A stretch of 64,000 bases of DNA from Lachnospiraceae bacterium (GCA_024697065.1 JAILGE010000009.1:1-64000); one strand, 5' to 3'; counted from the stretch's first letter, positions 19,231-28,315 are shown. Notes: generated from the letters alone by a model not told the origin. Numbers and translations: made by a program.

Positions 19231-19697
19231 AGGAAGATCCTCCTTATGACCTTCTGAACCGGTTGGGGAAGTTTTTTCCCGAATTGCCTGAGTTCCGATT
19301 TATCTGTCAAACCATACGAAAGTCCGATCAATTTATACCTAAGACCTCGTTTTTGCTCAAAATACGGGTTATTGATAAATCTGATATTATTTACAGCAAC
19401 GAAGCTCGATCTGTCCAGGAATCTCAGTACTTCTGTCTGAAACTCCTCCTTAGGCTCGGAATACCTCTGCTCAAAAGAAAGTTCGGCTTTAGTATTCGGA
19501 AGCCGTCGCATCGTTGCAACAAATACAGCCTGATAGAACTTATCATTCGGAAGATCAAGAAATCTTGATACATCTACTTCCTGTGTTCCTGTCCCGATAT
19601 CATTCAGAAAAGTTTCTTTATTGTAGGGGTACTGTGAGCCGGCGTCTATCATATTCTCTGAAATTGTGTCATATATCACTTCATAGATATCCGACAT
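19227..19697 (-). CDS. Small conserved-looking protein of the polysaccharide locus (DUF4214-like segment)
   Basis: 156 residues, soluble, without signal or membrane segments. A central part, VSRFLDLPNDKFYQAVFVATMRR then LPNTKAEL, resembles the short DUF4214-type module in which an F-x2-LY-x-x-x-L-x-R-x-P pattern recurs. This is a weak match by eye. It is coupled by 4 bp to the GT4 gene downstream and has AGAGGA before its ATG, so it is expressed with the cluster. A non-catalytic or scaffold part in glycan assembly is possible, but no function can be named. Confidence 0.55.
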   Translation of the reverse strand: MSDIYEVIYDTISENMIDAGSQYPYNKETFLNDIGTGTQEVDVSRFLDLPNDKFYQAVFVATMRRLPNTKAELSFEQRYSEPKEEFQTEVLRFLDRSSFVAVNNIRFINNPYFEQKRGLRYKLIGLSYGLTDKSELRQFGKKLPQPVQKVIRRIFL

Positions 19698-19709
19698 TCA
19701 ATAATCCTC

Positions 19710-20867
19710 TTAGCTTCTATCTGCATCCGTGCTCTGCGAAAACGACTCAAATATCTCAAGGTACTCGCGGGTAATATTCTCCAGGTCAAAACGATCTGAC
19801 TCACCGTACAACCCGAATCCCCCGTCTTCACTTACCGCTCTGTCTATCGCATCCGACCATTCTTTTGTATCAAACGGATCCTTGACATAGATTGCTTTGG
19901 AACAGGTAACTTCTTTTAGGCAAGTTTTTTCTGTAGTAACCGTCGGTCGGCCAAACATCAATGCCTCGATCGGAGGCATGCCAAATCCCTCAAATACACT
20001 CGGGAATAAAAATGCCCTGCAATTTTGGTACAGGAGATTCCTCTCTGCGTCACTTACGAAACCGGTAAATCTTATATTATCCTTTATCCCCAGGGATTCT
20101 ATCTTCTTAACTAATTCTGCTTTTGCGACACTCGCTCCGCCGACGCCACTGATCACGAGTATTTCTTCGTGACCCTCCTTCTTTCTATTCGCAAATCTTT
20201 CCGCAAATGTATCAATCAGAGTATATAGATTCTTGTGCGGTAAGAGAGAGCTCACACAATAGTAGTATTCATCTGTTTTCAGTCCCCATTTGGAGAGTTC
20301 ACTGAGAGGCGCCGTATCTCCCGTTATTACCGGGATATATACAGTGCGTACTTTATCTGTGGCGGCTTTATAGTTCTCCGCTATATCTCTTTTGGTATAG
20401 TCTGAAGAAGCAATTATCACATCAGCTTCTTCGGAAGCATACTTCCACTTTCTCTTAAGGAAGCCCAACCTGATCTTCGTAAAGTATTCCGGATAGTGAA
20501 GCCCCTGCAGATCATGTATTGTTACAACATAGGGTATACCGTTGCTTCTTTTCTTATGTGGCATACTGTAGACCGGAATAAACATCACATCCATCCCTGT
20601 CTTTTTCGCGAGGTTATCCAGGTTAAGATTCTCCCAGGCTATTCGTCTGATCCGGTTTGAACTGTCTATCGGGCATATTTCCAAACGGATCCCCGGATTG
20701 ATCCGGGTATAACTGTTAAACGAATCCGCGTTATCCCTCGATACGAAGAGCGTATATTCATTTCTGTCATCATATGTTGCAAATCCGATAATAAGATTTC
20801 TGATATATGACTCAGTCCCACCATTCTTCCCGGGTCTTAGCCAGAGGAGATCGATCCCTATCTTCAT
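19710..20867 (-). CDS. Family 4 glycosyltransferase (mannosyltransferase-like)
   Basis: 385 residues. The start KIGIDLLWLRPGKNGGTESYIRNLI is a GT4 donor/acceptor cleft motif. Further on are VVTIHDLQGLHYPEYF, YYYCVSSLLPHKNLYTLIDTFA, IRFTGFVSDAERNLLYQNCRAFLFPSVFEGFGMPPIEALMFGRPT and the E-x7-E region. This is the WbaZ/MtfB-like branch often using GDP-mannose. It lies directly downstream of manA and manC. Acceptor unknown. Confidence 0.88.
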   Translation of the reverse strand: MKIGIDLLWLRPGKNGGTESYIRNLIIGFATYDDRNEYTLFVSRDNADSFNSYTRINPGIRLEICPIDSSNRIRRIAWENLNLDNLAKKTGMDVMFIPVYSMPHKKRSNGIPYVVTIHDLQGLHYPEYFTKIRLGFLKRKWKYASEEADVIIASSDYTKRDIAENYKAATDKVRTVYIPVITGDTAPLSELSKWGLKTDEYYYCVSSLLPHKNLYTLIDTFAERFANRKKEGHEEILVISGVGGASVAKAELVKKIESLGIKDNIRFTGFVSDAERNLLYQNCRAFLFPSVFEGFGMPPIEALMFGRPTVTTEKTCLKEVTCSKAIYVKDPFDTKEWSDAIDRAVSEDGGFGLYGESDRFDLENITREYLEIFESFSQSTDADRS

Positions 20868-20887
20868 ACGATACTTCCCACTTTTTC

Positions 20888-21871
20888 TTAACAGCTGACA
20901 TCCAATATCTGCGCTCTTCCGTGGAGCTTAAGATCTTCGCTGTCTGCCGGGACAAATATACAGTCTCCCTTGAAGAAATTCAGATTGGAATCACCTTCTG
21001 CGCCGGATATGTTGCCGCATCCGTCAACAACCAACAGCGCATGGAAGCTGTTGCTTTCGGTCCTGAAATCAGCCAGCCTTCTGCTCTCTGTATTTATCAG
21101 CAGCCTTTCAACCATGAAATACCTGCATCTGGTGAGCAGTTCTCTGGCACATCCGGGATTATACTTAAGCATTCGCATCGGCTGACAGGGAGCTGTACTT
21201 CTCTTCATATTCATAACATCCACAGCCTTATCGATGTGGAGCTCCCGCATCTTCCCATTCTTATCGGTTCTGTCGTAGTCATACAGCCTGTAAGTCAGAT
21301 TGGAGTTCTGCTGTATCTCAGCAATAAGGCAGCCTGCACCTATTGCATGGACAGTTCCGGATTCGATGAAGAACAGGTCATCCTTGTGTACTTCAACGCG
21401 GTTAAGCATTGTGCCAATGGTTCCGGTGGCAATAGACTCTCTGACTTTATCTGCAGTCACATCACGGTTGAATCCGTATACAAGTCCGGCTCCCGGTCTC
21501 GCATCCAGCACATACCACATCTCCGTCTTGCCCCAGGATCCGTTCTCATGAACTCTTGCATATTCATCATTCGGGTGCACCTGGACGGAAAGCTCCTCTT
21601 TAGCATCGATGAGCTTTATCAGTATAGGAAGCTCAGGCTTTCCACCTGTGAGTTCCAAAGTATGACTCCCCAGGTAATCCGGGTGTCTCTTCAGGATATC
21701 CGACAATGTCTCACCCGAATCAAGCGTCGACTCACCGTCAGGATGGCAGGAACACACCCATGCCTCAGCAAATGGTACTATGTCGATACCAAGATTAAAA
21801 TCATCATTAAGTCTTGACCCGCCCCAAAGATAATCCTTGGCAGCGGGCTTTAATTTAAACGGTCTTTTCAT
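20888..21871 (-). CDS. manA: Mannose-6-phosphate isomerase, class I
   Basis: 327 residues, the short Gram-positive form. The start KPAAKDYLWGGSRL, the metal-site segment SVQVHPNDEYARVHENGSWGKTEMWYVLDA, and GTVHAIGAGCLIAEIQQNSNLTYRLYDYDR with its zinc histidine and glutamate are all present. It interconverts fructose-6-P and mannose-6-P at the head of the GDP-mannose pathway. It overlaps manC by 17 bp, so the two are one transcript. The long plus-strand frame opposite it is a shadow. Confidence 0.93.
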   Translation of the reverse strand: MKRPFKLKPAAKDYLWGGSRLNDDFNLGIDIVPFAEAWVCSCHPDGESTLDSGETLSDILKRHPDYLGSHTLELTGGKPELPILIKLIDAKEELSVQVHPNDEYARVHENGSWGKTEMWYVLDARPGAGLVYGFNRDVTADKVRESIATGTIGTMLNRVEVHKDDLFFIESGTVHAIGAGCLIAEIQQNSNLTYRLYDYDRTDKNGKMRELHIDKAVDVMNMKRSTAPCQPMRMLKYNPGCARELLTRCRYFMVERLLINTESRRLADFRTESNSFHALLVVDGCGNISGAEGDSNLNFFKGDCIFVPADSEDLKLHGRAQILDVSC

Positions 21872-23177
21872 TAAACTTGTGCTTATCCGTAACGCTTATC
21901 CCTTCACCTATCTGTACTTCGATAAGCTGTAATCCTTCATCGTTGGCTATTACCGTATGCTTACATCCGGCAGACATGGTGATGACATCTCCCGGCTTCA
22001 CAAGCTGTTCCATTCCGTCAACAATAGCCTTTCCTGTTCCGGAGATAACATTCCATACCTCATCACGTCTGTCGTGAGAATGATAATTCATCCTGTGTCC
22101 GGGATTGAGTGTAACCTTCACCGTCATGGATCCTTCTTCAACGTCAAGCACTCTGTAGCTTCCCCAGCTCTTCTCCGCAAACATGATCTGCTGATCTATG
22201 GCATCAACAAAAGGTTTGATATAGGAACTCTGCTCCTTATCGGAAACCAGGATTCCCTCGGGAGATGCGCTGACAACGATATCACGTCCTCCCATTACAA
22301 GTATGGGAACACCAAGTTCATTGATAACGCTGACATTCTCGCAGGTATCATTAAGTCTGGCATCTCCGATCACAGCTTCTTCCATAGCCTCTGTTAGAGT
22401 ATTCCAGGTACCGAGATCCTTCCATGTTCCCGAGTACTTCAGCACATCTATGGACTTCTCAGCCTCTACTACCGCATAGTCAAACGAAATCTTCTTAAGC
22501 GTATCGTATGTTGAGAAGAGTGTTTCATAATCAGCGGTTCCAAGCAGCTCCTTTGACTTATTCAGAACGTAGCTGAGCTTGTATGCAAATACTCCGCCAT
22601 TCCAAAGAGCTCCTTCATCAATATATTCCTGAGCCTTCGCTTTATCCGGCTTCTCGGTAAATCCCCAGCTCTGCTCACCTGACTCTGTGGTCTTCGGCTT
22701 AATGTAGCCGTACTTCTCCGAAGGATATGTAGGCTCTATTCCCATGAGGACAAGATTCTTGTCGCCCTCTTCAGCAGCCTTGCACATCTGTTCCAAAGTC
22801 TTGAAATATCCGTCTTCCACATAAGGATCGACGGGACATACGACCACAGCCTCATTTTCAGGAACCTTCTTCACATCATGAAGATATGCCGTAGCAAGCG
22901 CAATAGCCGCAAAGGTATCTCTCCTGCAGGGCTCTACGGAAATGCCTACATCCATCCCCAACTGATTGTGAATGGCTGATACCTGAGACTTACTTGTTGC
23001 TATGGTCACAGTAGCATCCGGATCTACGGCCTTAATCTGCCCATAGATACGCTGCACCATTGACTCAAGCTCTCCGTCAGCTTTCCTGAATATCCTGATA
23101 AACTGCTTTGAACGGACATCATTGGAAAGCGGCCAAAGTCGCTTTCCCGATCCGCCTGATAATAAAATAATGTTCAA
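21855..23177 (-). CDS. manC: Mannose-1-phosphate guanylyltransferase / mannose-6-phosphate isomerase
   Basis: 440 residues. The pyrophosphorylase domain has LLSGGSGKRLWPLSNDVRSKQF near the N-terminus and FTEKPD in the middle. The C-terminal cupin has WGSYRVLDVEEGSMTVKVTLNPGHRMNYHSHDRRDEVWNVISGTG, the type II isomerase fold. The enzyme makes GDP-mannose. Having the fused isomerase fold together with a stand-alone manA gives apparent redundancy at mannose-6-P. The start is TTG at 23,177, supported by TAGGAG eight bases upstream. Confidence 0.92.
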   Translation of the reverse strand: MNIILLSGGSGKRLWPLSNDVRSKQFIRIFRKADGELESMVQRIYGQIKAVDPDATVTIATSKSQVSAIHNQLGMDVGISVEPCRRDTFAAIALATAYLHDVKKVPENEAVVVCPVDPYVEDGYFKTLEQMCKAAEEGDKNLVLMGIEPTYPSEKYGYIKPKTTESGEQSWGFTEKPDKAKAQEYIDEGALWNGGVFAYKLSYVLNKSKELLGTADYETLFSTYDTLKKISFDYAVVEAEKSIDVLKYSGTWKDLGTWNTLTEAMEEAVIGDARLNDTCENVSVINELGVPILVMGGRDIVVSASPEGILVSDKEQSSYIKPFVDAIDQQIMFAEKSWGSYRVLDVEEGSMTVKVTLNPGHRMNYHSHDRRDEVWNVISGTGKAIVDGMEQLVKPGDVITMSAGCKHTVIANDEGLQLIEVQIGEGISVTDKHKFNEKTV

Positions 23178-23221
23178 ATTAATTACTCCTAAATTACATA
23201 TTTGGGGAAGTGCGTTAAGTG

Positions 23222-23977
23222 TTATCCCAAAATAAACTTAGCCACTTCCATGGCTATACATTCAAAGAAATAGAGTCTGCTATACCCATTATTCCTATAT
23301 GCTTTATATCTGTCTTTAACGCGGGAAATGATCTTTTTGAAGTTTCTTTCATGGCTGGCTCCATTCAGACGGAAGTTAGCCAATATTTCATTCCTCACCC
23401 TTATTGTGCGTCCGTCTCTCCTCATCCTAAGGATCAGATCCCAGTCATCATGTATGCCCTCACATTTATATCTGTATAGTCCATACATTTCCTTAGTGAT
23501 ATATGATGTGGGATGATTCCAGTCTCTGGAAACAACCGGACACTTTCTGTATCTGGCCCTTTTAACGAGCTTTTCTTTGAGCTCGCCACTCTCCCCTTCG
23601 GTCCAGATCCGCAGATCGGCATAGAACAGATCAAAGTGTTCTCTGTCGTATTCCTCGGTCACTCTTTGAACTGCCACAGGCTCCAGCCAGTCATCGCTGT
23701 TTATGATCCCGATCAGATCACCATGAGCCTTATCTATTCCCTTATTCATGGCATCGTAGATACCACCGTCAGGTTCACTTATTACAAGAAACCTTATTCC
23801 CTTTTCGGTAAATCTAGCCCTGTACTCTTCAACTATATCAAGTGTTTCATCCTGCGATCCTCCATCCTTAACTATATATTCAAATGGTTGAACGCTCTGC
23901 CCCAGCACTGACTCTATAGTCTTACGTATCGTACGCGAGCTATTAAAGCACGGAGTTATAATGCTTACTTTAGTCAT
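23222..23977 (-). CDS. Family 2 glycosyltransferase (WcaA-like)
   Basis: 251 residues, essentially a bare GT2 domain: KVSIITPCFNSSRTIRKTIESVLGQ, YIVKDGGSQDETLDI, SEPDGGIYDAMNKGIDKAHGD and GIINSDDWLEP. No membrane segments. It lies between the dehydratase and manC and is probably one of the first transferases of the repeating unit. Sugar not predictable. Confidence 0.88.
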   Translation of the reverse strand: MTKVSIITPCFNSSRTIRKTIESVLGQSVQPFEYIVKDGGSQDETLDIVEEYRARFTEKGIRFLVISEPDGGIYDAMNKGIDKAHGDLIGIINSDDWLEPVAVQRVTEEYDREHFDLFYADLRIWTEGESGELKEKLVKRARYRKCPVVSRDWNHPTSYITKEMYGLYRYKCEGIHDDWDLILRMRRDGRTIRVRNEILANFRLNGASHERNFKKIISRVKDRYKAYRNNGYSRLYFFECIAMEVAKFILG

Positions 23978-23991
23978 ATTAGTTTGACTTT

Positions 23992-24987
23992 TCAGTGCTC
24001 ATCCAGATCCGTCTTGAGCTTCGCTCTGAGATCCTCCACTGACAGCCACTCGGTATTGGTTCCTGAACTGTATTCGAATTCCTGATCTACAAGCTTCCCG
24101 CCGGGAATGAGGTCCCTGTCGCGCCACCAGTTATAATGCGGATATATGATGAAGTGCTTCTCATACTCGTAGGTATGAAGCGAATCTTCACGTGTGACCA
24201 TTATCTCATGGAGCTTCTCTCCCTCGCGGATGCCCACTTCTTTCTTCACGCATCCAGGAAGCATAGCCTCCGCCAGATCTGTGATCTTGAAGCTGGGGAT
24301 CTTGCTGATGAAGGTCTCTCCGCCCTTTGATTCCTCCAGAGCCTTTATAACAAGCTCTACACCCTGCTCAAGACTGATCCAGAAACGTGTCATCCTGAGA
24401 TCCGTGATAGGCAGCTCCTTTTCACCCTTATCGATAAGGTTTTGGAAGAAAGGGATCACGCTGCCCCTGCTGCCGGCTACATTTCCGTATCTGACTACAG
24501 AGAACCTGGTCCCGTCTTCTCCGCCGTAAGCATTAGCTGCACAGAAGAGCTTATCGGAGACAAGCTTTGTACCGCCATACAGATTGATGGGATTAACCGC
24601 CTTATCCGTACTGAGGGCAACAACTTTTTCCACGCCTGCTTCCAGTGAAGCATTTATCACATTCATAGCGCCGTTGATATTGGTCTTGATCGCCTCGTTA
24701 GGGTTGTACTCACATGCAGGCACCTGCTTCAGCGCAGCCGCATGGATCACGTAGTCGCAGCCCTTCATGGCCATCCTGAGTCTGTCCTCATCTCTCACAT
24801 CACCGATAAAGAATCTGAGTATCTGGCTGTACTCCTTATACTGATTCTGCATCAGGAACTGCTTATATTCATCACGTGAGTAGATGATTATCTTCTTCGG
24901 CTTATAGTGAGCCAGAACATAATCAACGAAGTGATGTCCGAATGATCCGGTTCCGCCGGTAACGAGCACGGTCTTATTATTGAGCAT
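23992..24987 (-). CDS. pseB: Polysaccharide 4,6-dehydratase (PseB/CapD-like)
   Basis: 331 residues of a short CapD-type SDR. The cofactor loop VTGGTGSFGHHFVDYVL, then IYSRDEYKQF, HAAALKQVPACEYNPNEAIKTNI and LSTDKAVNPINLYGGTKLVSDKL, match UDP-GlcNAc inverting 4,6-dehydratases. An open frame begins 34 codons earlier, at 25,089, but CAGGAGG six bases before the ATG at 24,987 fixes the start and the protein then begins right at the Rossmann strand. It would provide a UDP-4-keto-6-deoxy-hexosamine. PseC-type follow-up genes are absent, so the end product is open. Its 5' end is copied at 26,821-26,905. Confidence 0.88.
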   Translation of the reverse strand: MLNNKTVLVTGGTGSFGHHFVDYVLAHYKPKKIIIYSRDEYKQFLMQNQYKEYSQILRFFIGDVRDEDRLRMAMKGCDYVIHAAALKQVPACEYNPNEAIKTNINGAMNVINASLEAGVEKVVALSTDKAVNPINLYGGTKLVSDKLFCAANAYGGEDGTRFSVVRYGNVAGSRGSVIPFFQNLIDKGEKELPITDLRMTRFWISLEQGVELVIKALEESKGGETFISKIPSFKITDLAEAMLPGCVKKEVGIREGEKLHEIMVTREDSLHTYEYEKHFIIYPHYNWWRDRDLIPGGKLVDQEFEYSSGTNTEWLSVEDLRAKLKTDLDEH

Positions 24988-25080
24988 TATTTGCCTCCTG
25001 CAACTATCTGTTAATACACAGTATGGTATTTTACCACATTTCTGTTGGCAAAAAAACTGTTTAAGCACCCCGGGATCACA
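24887..25080. repeat. Direct repeat, copy 1: pseB 5' end and leader
   Basis: This segment (first 33 codons of pseB and about 95 bp upstream) is matched by 26,821-27,043. The longest identical run is 20 bp over the pseB codons. The rest is diverged with small gaps, but conserved blocks recur in order across the leader. Together with the rubredoxin 3'-end repeat it brackets the glycosyltransferase at 25,284-26,780. Confidence 0.75.
25048..25076 (-). promoter_or_regulatory. Candidate promoter for pseB and downstream cluster
   Basis: On the minus strand a TTGCCA hexamer is followed 17 bases later by TACCAT. The surrounding sequence (AGA-ATGTG-TAAAATA-CAT-CTGTG) is kept in the diverged copy near 26,945-26,985, which suggests selection on it. 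Positions are approximate. Confidence 0.35.
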
Positions 25081-25108
25081 ACTAAACAAAAGTAATAAAA
25101 AGTGAAAC

Positions 25109-25229
25109 GGAGCCGGCTCAGACCGACTCCATTTTTATCATCCTCTTTTCATTATTTATCCTTACTTCACTATCTTCTCGAAGTCAGCCTTCGGATGGTT
25201 ACACAGAGGACAGAGGAAGTCATCCGGCA
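25109..25229. repeat. Direct repeat, copy 1: rubredoxin 3' end plus terminator
   Basis: 121 bp that match 27,060-27,180 with only two differences that I can see (positions 25,121 and 25,201). It holds a hairpin at 25,109-25,130 (GGAGCCGG/CCGACTCC) and, read on the minus strand, the final 21 codons of the flavin reductase-rubredoxin gene (CPLCNHPKADFEKIVK then stop at 25,162). It is an orphan fragment with no upstream coding sequence. Confidence 0.92.
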
Positions 25230-25283
25230 AATACAATTACTCTACGGATCATCTATCATTTCTGTCAAGTATTCTTAACTGAC

Positions 25284-26780
25284 TTACGGACTCAAGCTGT
25301 AAATCTCACAGTAGTATTCCGGATAGTCAGCATCCATCTTCTTTTTCAGCCAGGCATATGGATCCTTTCCGAAACTACGATTCAATTTAACTTCAGATTG
25401 TTCCAGCACATTCAATAAGTCCGCATATTCAGCATCAGGCATGGAACCCTTGTAGGTATCAACAATTACCAGCGTTTTTCCGTTTTCAGAAATATTATCC
25501 ACTTCTGTTTTCCAACCGGTTTTCTCACCAATAGTTGAAAACCCTTTTTCACGAAGATACCATCCTATTACCGGGTCGTGCGTCCATACAACGCTCTCTT
25601 CAGGATCATATTTCTCACTCACATACGAGATAATGTTCGCATACGGCGTATTCCATCCACCTTTGTTAGTATCAACATGAAAAACGACATTGCACACACT
25701 CCAGATCGTGCCTATCGTAACCAGGCCTATTCCGACTCTTTGTATCCATCTGTTCTTGATCCCAACAGTTAGGTCAGCCATCAAATCTCCCTGTCGGATC
25801 GCTATCGGGGTATAGTTCCTTATCTTTCCACCTATTCCTGCCAGAGTAATGATCAGATATGACAAAAAGAAATATATGTGTTTCTTCTCCTTTAGTATAC
25901 TTTTAAGATTAAACAACAGGCTAAAACACAATAATGTATTTCCTATGAGCAATATCGCCCCCGCCGGTGAAACAGGAAAAGCGCCCTGGCCGCACAAAAT
26001 ATTCTGCCCTGCTCCGAGAATACACCTGCTCAGCGAATAAATCTCTCCTCCCGACTTCCCCATTGAATACTTTACAGTTACAAAGATGTATATCTGGGGT
26101 AAAACACATAACAATGCTATAATTCCACCCACAAGTATATAAGGCCATTCCGATTTTATTGTCTTTTTATCGATAGCCAACAATAAAAAGGAAACTACGA
26201 TCAGGATCGTAGCGGAACTTTCAACATAGAACATCAGTATGTACAGAAAAAAGAGAACTCCCCAAAACAAGCATGAAGGTACTTTTTTTCTGTAAAAGGT
26301 GATAAGAAGTTCAACCACACATACCAATATTGTCATGTAGGTATACCATCTTAACCCTGTACACCACATAAGCAAAGTCGGATTCAGGCATACCGGGATA
26401 AATGAGTACACTTTCCATCCTTTACTCTTATTTCCCCATATATGAACCCAAACAGACCATATAGCAAATGCACATATACCGGCTCCGATCATCCTCACCA
26501 CGCTCCAATTCCCGACCATTCTGAAAAGCGCGTAGTTTATGATATACGATAACGGCGGATGAATATCACCATACACTGTTGACTGTACTAATGCGGTTAA
26601 TGAGTCTGCCCCCTCAACATAATTTATATTCGCATACTCATCATCATAACCATAAGAAAAAAAAGCTACACTGAGATACAAAAAAAGAAGGGTAACTAAG
26701 CCCAATATATTGATCCAATTACTGTTTTGAGCTACAGGTCTTGTTTCCTTAATTGTCTGGCGTTTTAACTCTGATTTCAT
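25284..26780 (-). CDS. Polytopic membrane glycosyltransferase, GT-C/PMT-like
   Basis: 498 residues with about ten hydrophobic segments. An external acidic motif DDEYANINYVEGADS lies near residue 46 and GDIHPPLSYIINYALFRMVGNW near 73. This P-P-L arrangement after the first loop is usual in GT39/PMT_2-type enzymes that use polyprenyl-phosphate sugars. The C-terminal 130 residues are soluble and probably extracytoplasmic. No neighbour is translationally coupled. The gene stands alone between two pairs of direct repeats and seems to have been inserted between pseB and the rubredoxin gene. Confidence 0.65.
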   Translation of the reverse strand: MKSELKRQTIKETRPVAQNSNWINILGLVTLLFLYLSVAFFSYGYDDEYANINYVEGADSLTALVQSTVYGDIHPPLSYIINYALFRMVGNWSVVRMIGAGICAFAIWSVWVHIWGNKSKGWKVYSFIPVCLNPTLLMWCTGLRWYTYMTILVCVVELLITFYRKKVPSCLFWGVLFFLYILMFYVESSATILIVVSFLLLAIDKKTIKSEWPYILVGGIIALLCVLPQIYIFVTVKYSMGKSGGEIYSLSRCILGAGQNILCGQGAFPVSPAGAILLIGNTLLCFSLLFNLKSILKEKKHIYFFLSYLIITLAGIGGKIRNYTPIAIRQGDLMADLTVGIKNRWIQRVGIGLVTIGTIWSVCNVVFHVDTNKGGWNTPYANIISYVSEKYDPEESVVWTHDPVIGWYLREKGFSTIGEKTGWKTEVDNISENGKTLVIVDTYKGSMPDAEYADLLNVLEQSEVKLNRSFGKDPYAWLKKKMDADYPEYYCEIYSLSP

Positions 26781-26820
26781 ATACTTTATGTACCTCTCAC
26801 TTATAATACTTATCAGAATT

Positions 26821-27043
26821 ATTATCTTCTTCGGCTTATAATAAGCCCTGATGTGAACCGTGAAAATCTGTCCGAATCCCCCGGTTCCACCGATAAAGAG
26901 AACGGTTATATTATGGAGATTTTCTTACCTTCCGAACTATCTGTAAAACACAGAATGATATTTTATCACATCTCTGCATTGATCGATAAAAAACTTCTTT
27001 TCATCAGACACCCCTTAAATAAAGCACCCCGAGATCACAACTT
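26821..27043. repeat. Direct repeat, copy 2: diverged pseB 5' fragment and leader
   Basis: Read on the minus strand this is a decayed version of the pseB start and its leader. The 20-bp block ATTATCTTCTTCGGCTTATA is identical to 24,887-24,906, and CCGGTTCC, the TAAAATA-CAT promoter zone and CACCCCG-GATCACAACT recur in order. The ATG and Shine-Dalgarno sequence of pseB are not kept, so it is not expressed as protein. Confidence 0.75.
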
Positions 27044-27054
27044 CTCTCAAGCCT

Positions 27055-27081
27055 AAAATGGAGCCGGCTCATACCGACTCC
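27055..27081 (-). terminator. Rho-independent terminator of the rubredoxin gene
   Basis: On the minus strand GGAGTCGG, a six-base loop and CCGGCTCC are followed by ATTTTA. An 8-bp stem with one G-T pair. The plus strand also has a T-run (ATTTTTATC), so it may work in both directions. Confidence 0.75.
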
Positions 27082-27180
27082 ATTTTTATCATCCTCTTTT
27101 CATTATTTATCCTTACTTCACTATCTTCTCGAAGTCAGCCTTCGGATGGTTGCACAGAGGACAGAGGAAGTCATCCGGCA
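27060..27180. repeat. Direct repeat, copy 2: authentic rubredoxin 3' end plus terminator
   Basis: This is the genuine end of the flavin reductase-rubredoxin gene and its terminator, duplicated at 25,109-25,229. Confidence 0.9.
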
Positions 27181-27736
27181 TCTCCTCTCCCACATACTCA
27201 TATCCGCAGATCCTGCATCTCCAGACTGTCTGTCCTGTCTTGGTCTCCCCCACTTTCTCGGGCTTGGGCTTGATCTCGCTCTGGTAGTAAGCATATGTGG
27301 CTGAAGCAGTATCAGCCAGCACCTCCATTGCAGTAGGCACACCGATAAAGAGCGTATGTGAACCCAGATCCACCGTCTGCTTTACATCTATGGAGAAATA
27401 GGCATTAGTGCCCTTTGTGATATAGGGGATGCCATTTTCCGCATATTTACAGTCCCTGAAATCTGCAAACTTATCCACATCCCTTCCGGACTGAAATCCG
27501 AAGTGCTTGAAGAGTTCGAAGTCCGCTTCTTCGCTTATGACGGATATGTTAGCCCTCTTCGTCTCCATCACCATATCATGAGTGTAATTTGCCTTATTTA
27601 CAGCAAAAGAGATGGTATTAGGGTCTGACGCCACCTGCACAGCCGTATTGGTGATACAGCCGTTTTCCTTATCGCCCACCTTAGCTGTCAGCACAAACAG
27701 ACCGTATGAAAGCTTGTACATCGCCTTATTATCCAT
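27113..27736 (-). CDS. Flavin reductase-rubredoxin fusion protein
   Basis: 207 residues. Residues 1-150 are a flavin reductase-like FMN domain (YGLFVLTAKVGDKENGCITNTAVQVASDP... and HDMVMETKRANISVISEEAD). Residues 168-207 are a rubredoxin with both CxxC knuckles, CRICGYEYVGEEMPDDFLCPLC. Such high-molecular-weight rubredoxins pass electrons from NAD(P)H to oxygen- or NO-detoxifying flavoproteins in anaerobes. A strong AAAGGAGGG site precedes the ATG. It probably protects against oxygen and has no evident part in polysaccharide synthesis. Its 3' end has been duplicated about 1.95 kb downstream. Confidence 0.92.
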   Translation of the reverse strand: MDNKAMYKLSYGLFVLTAKVGDKENGCITNTAVQVASDPNTISFAVNKANYTHDMVMETKRANISVISEEADFELFKHFGFQSGRDVDKFADFRDCKYAENGIPYITKGTNAYFSIDVKQTVDLGSHTLFIGVPTAMEVLADTASATYAYYQSEIKPKPEKVGETKTGQTVWRCRICGYEYVGEEMPDDFLCPLCNHPKADFEKIVK

Positions 27737-27841
27737 TTTGTAACCCTCCTTTATTAATTCCTGTCCATTTCATTTTTATTCATTACATCATATATTCTAT
27801 CACCTATATAAACTTTCCGACACGTAGGGTGTCAGTATTAT

Positions 27842-28315
27842 CTATTCTTTCTCGCTCTTGGGATTGCGCTCCTCGAAGAACTCTGCCATGGGCTTAACGG
27901 TCTCATTCAGGTTATTGATGGCTTCGTTGAGTTTCTCCAGATCGACGCTGTCTATACGCTCTACAGTCCTGGACATATCATCCGTTGCCTGTACCGTAAG
28001 AGTATTGATATTTGCCACCGTACCGCCCAGATCCGCTTCCTTGAGCTCTGTGGTGAGATATTCCAGATTATTCAGGGACACCATGGTGCTGTTGTATACC
28101 GTATTTACTTTTGGCACCACATAGGCCGCCAGACAGATCACTATGATCAAAACCGTACCTGTGAAGATAACACTCAGCATAGACATCACGAAGGACAGCT
28201 TCTGGTACTTTAACTGTGACTTTTCCGTCTGAGCCATTTCCTTATTGTGTTCTTCCACATTCTGTCTGTAGCTTGCTGTATCCTGATCCGTTCCCATATC
28301 TGTCACCATTCTCAT
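27842..28315 (-). CDS. Single-helix membrane protein with coiled coil
   Basis: 157 residues. A charged N-terminus of about 40 residues is followed by one strong helix (about 42-70, MSMLSVIFTGTVLIIVICLAAYVV) and then a coiled-coil region with regular L/I/V spacing (NNLEYLTTELKEADLGGT, ERIDSVDLEKLNEAINNLNETV). It resembles DUF948-like or MCP-like helical membrane proteins only in general form. A weak GGTGA before an ATG at 28,297 offers a second start. Function unknown. It lies just downstream of the initiating sugar transferase. Confidence 0.6.
   Translation of the reverse strand: MRMVTDMGTDQDTASYRQNVEEHNKEMAQTEKSQLKYQKLSFVMSMLSVIFTGTVLIIVICLAAYVVPKVNTVYNSTMVSLNNLEYLTTELKEADLGGTVANINTLTVQATDDMSRTVERIDSVDLEKLNEAINNLNETVKPMAEFFEERNPKSEKE

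Noticed and set aside
20807-21817. 336-codon plus-strand open frame
   Set aside because: It lies wholly opposite manA and manC boundaries, whose products are unmistakable, and its translation shows no family motif. It is a shadow of the GC-biased codons of manA.
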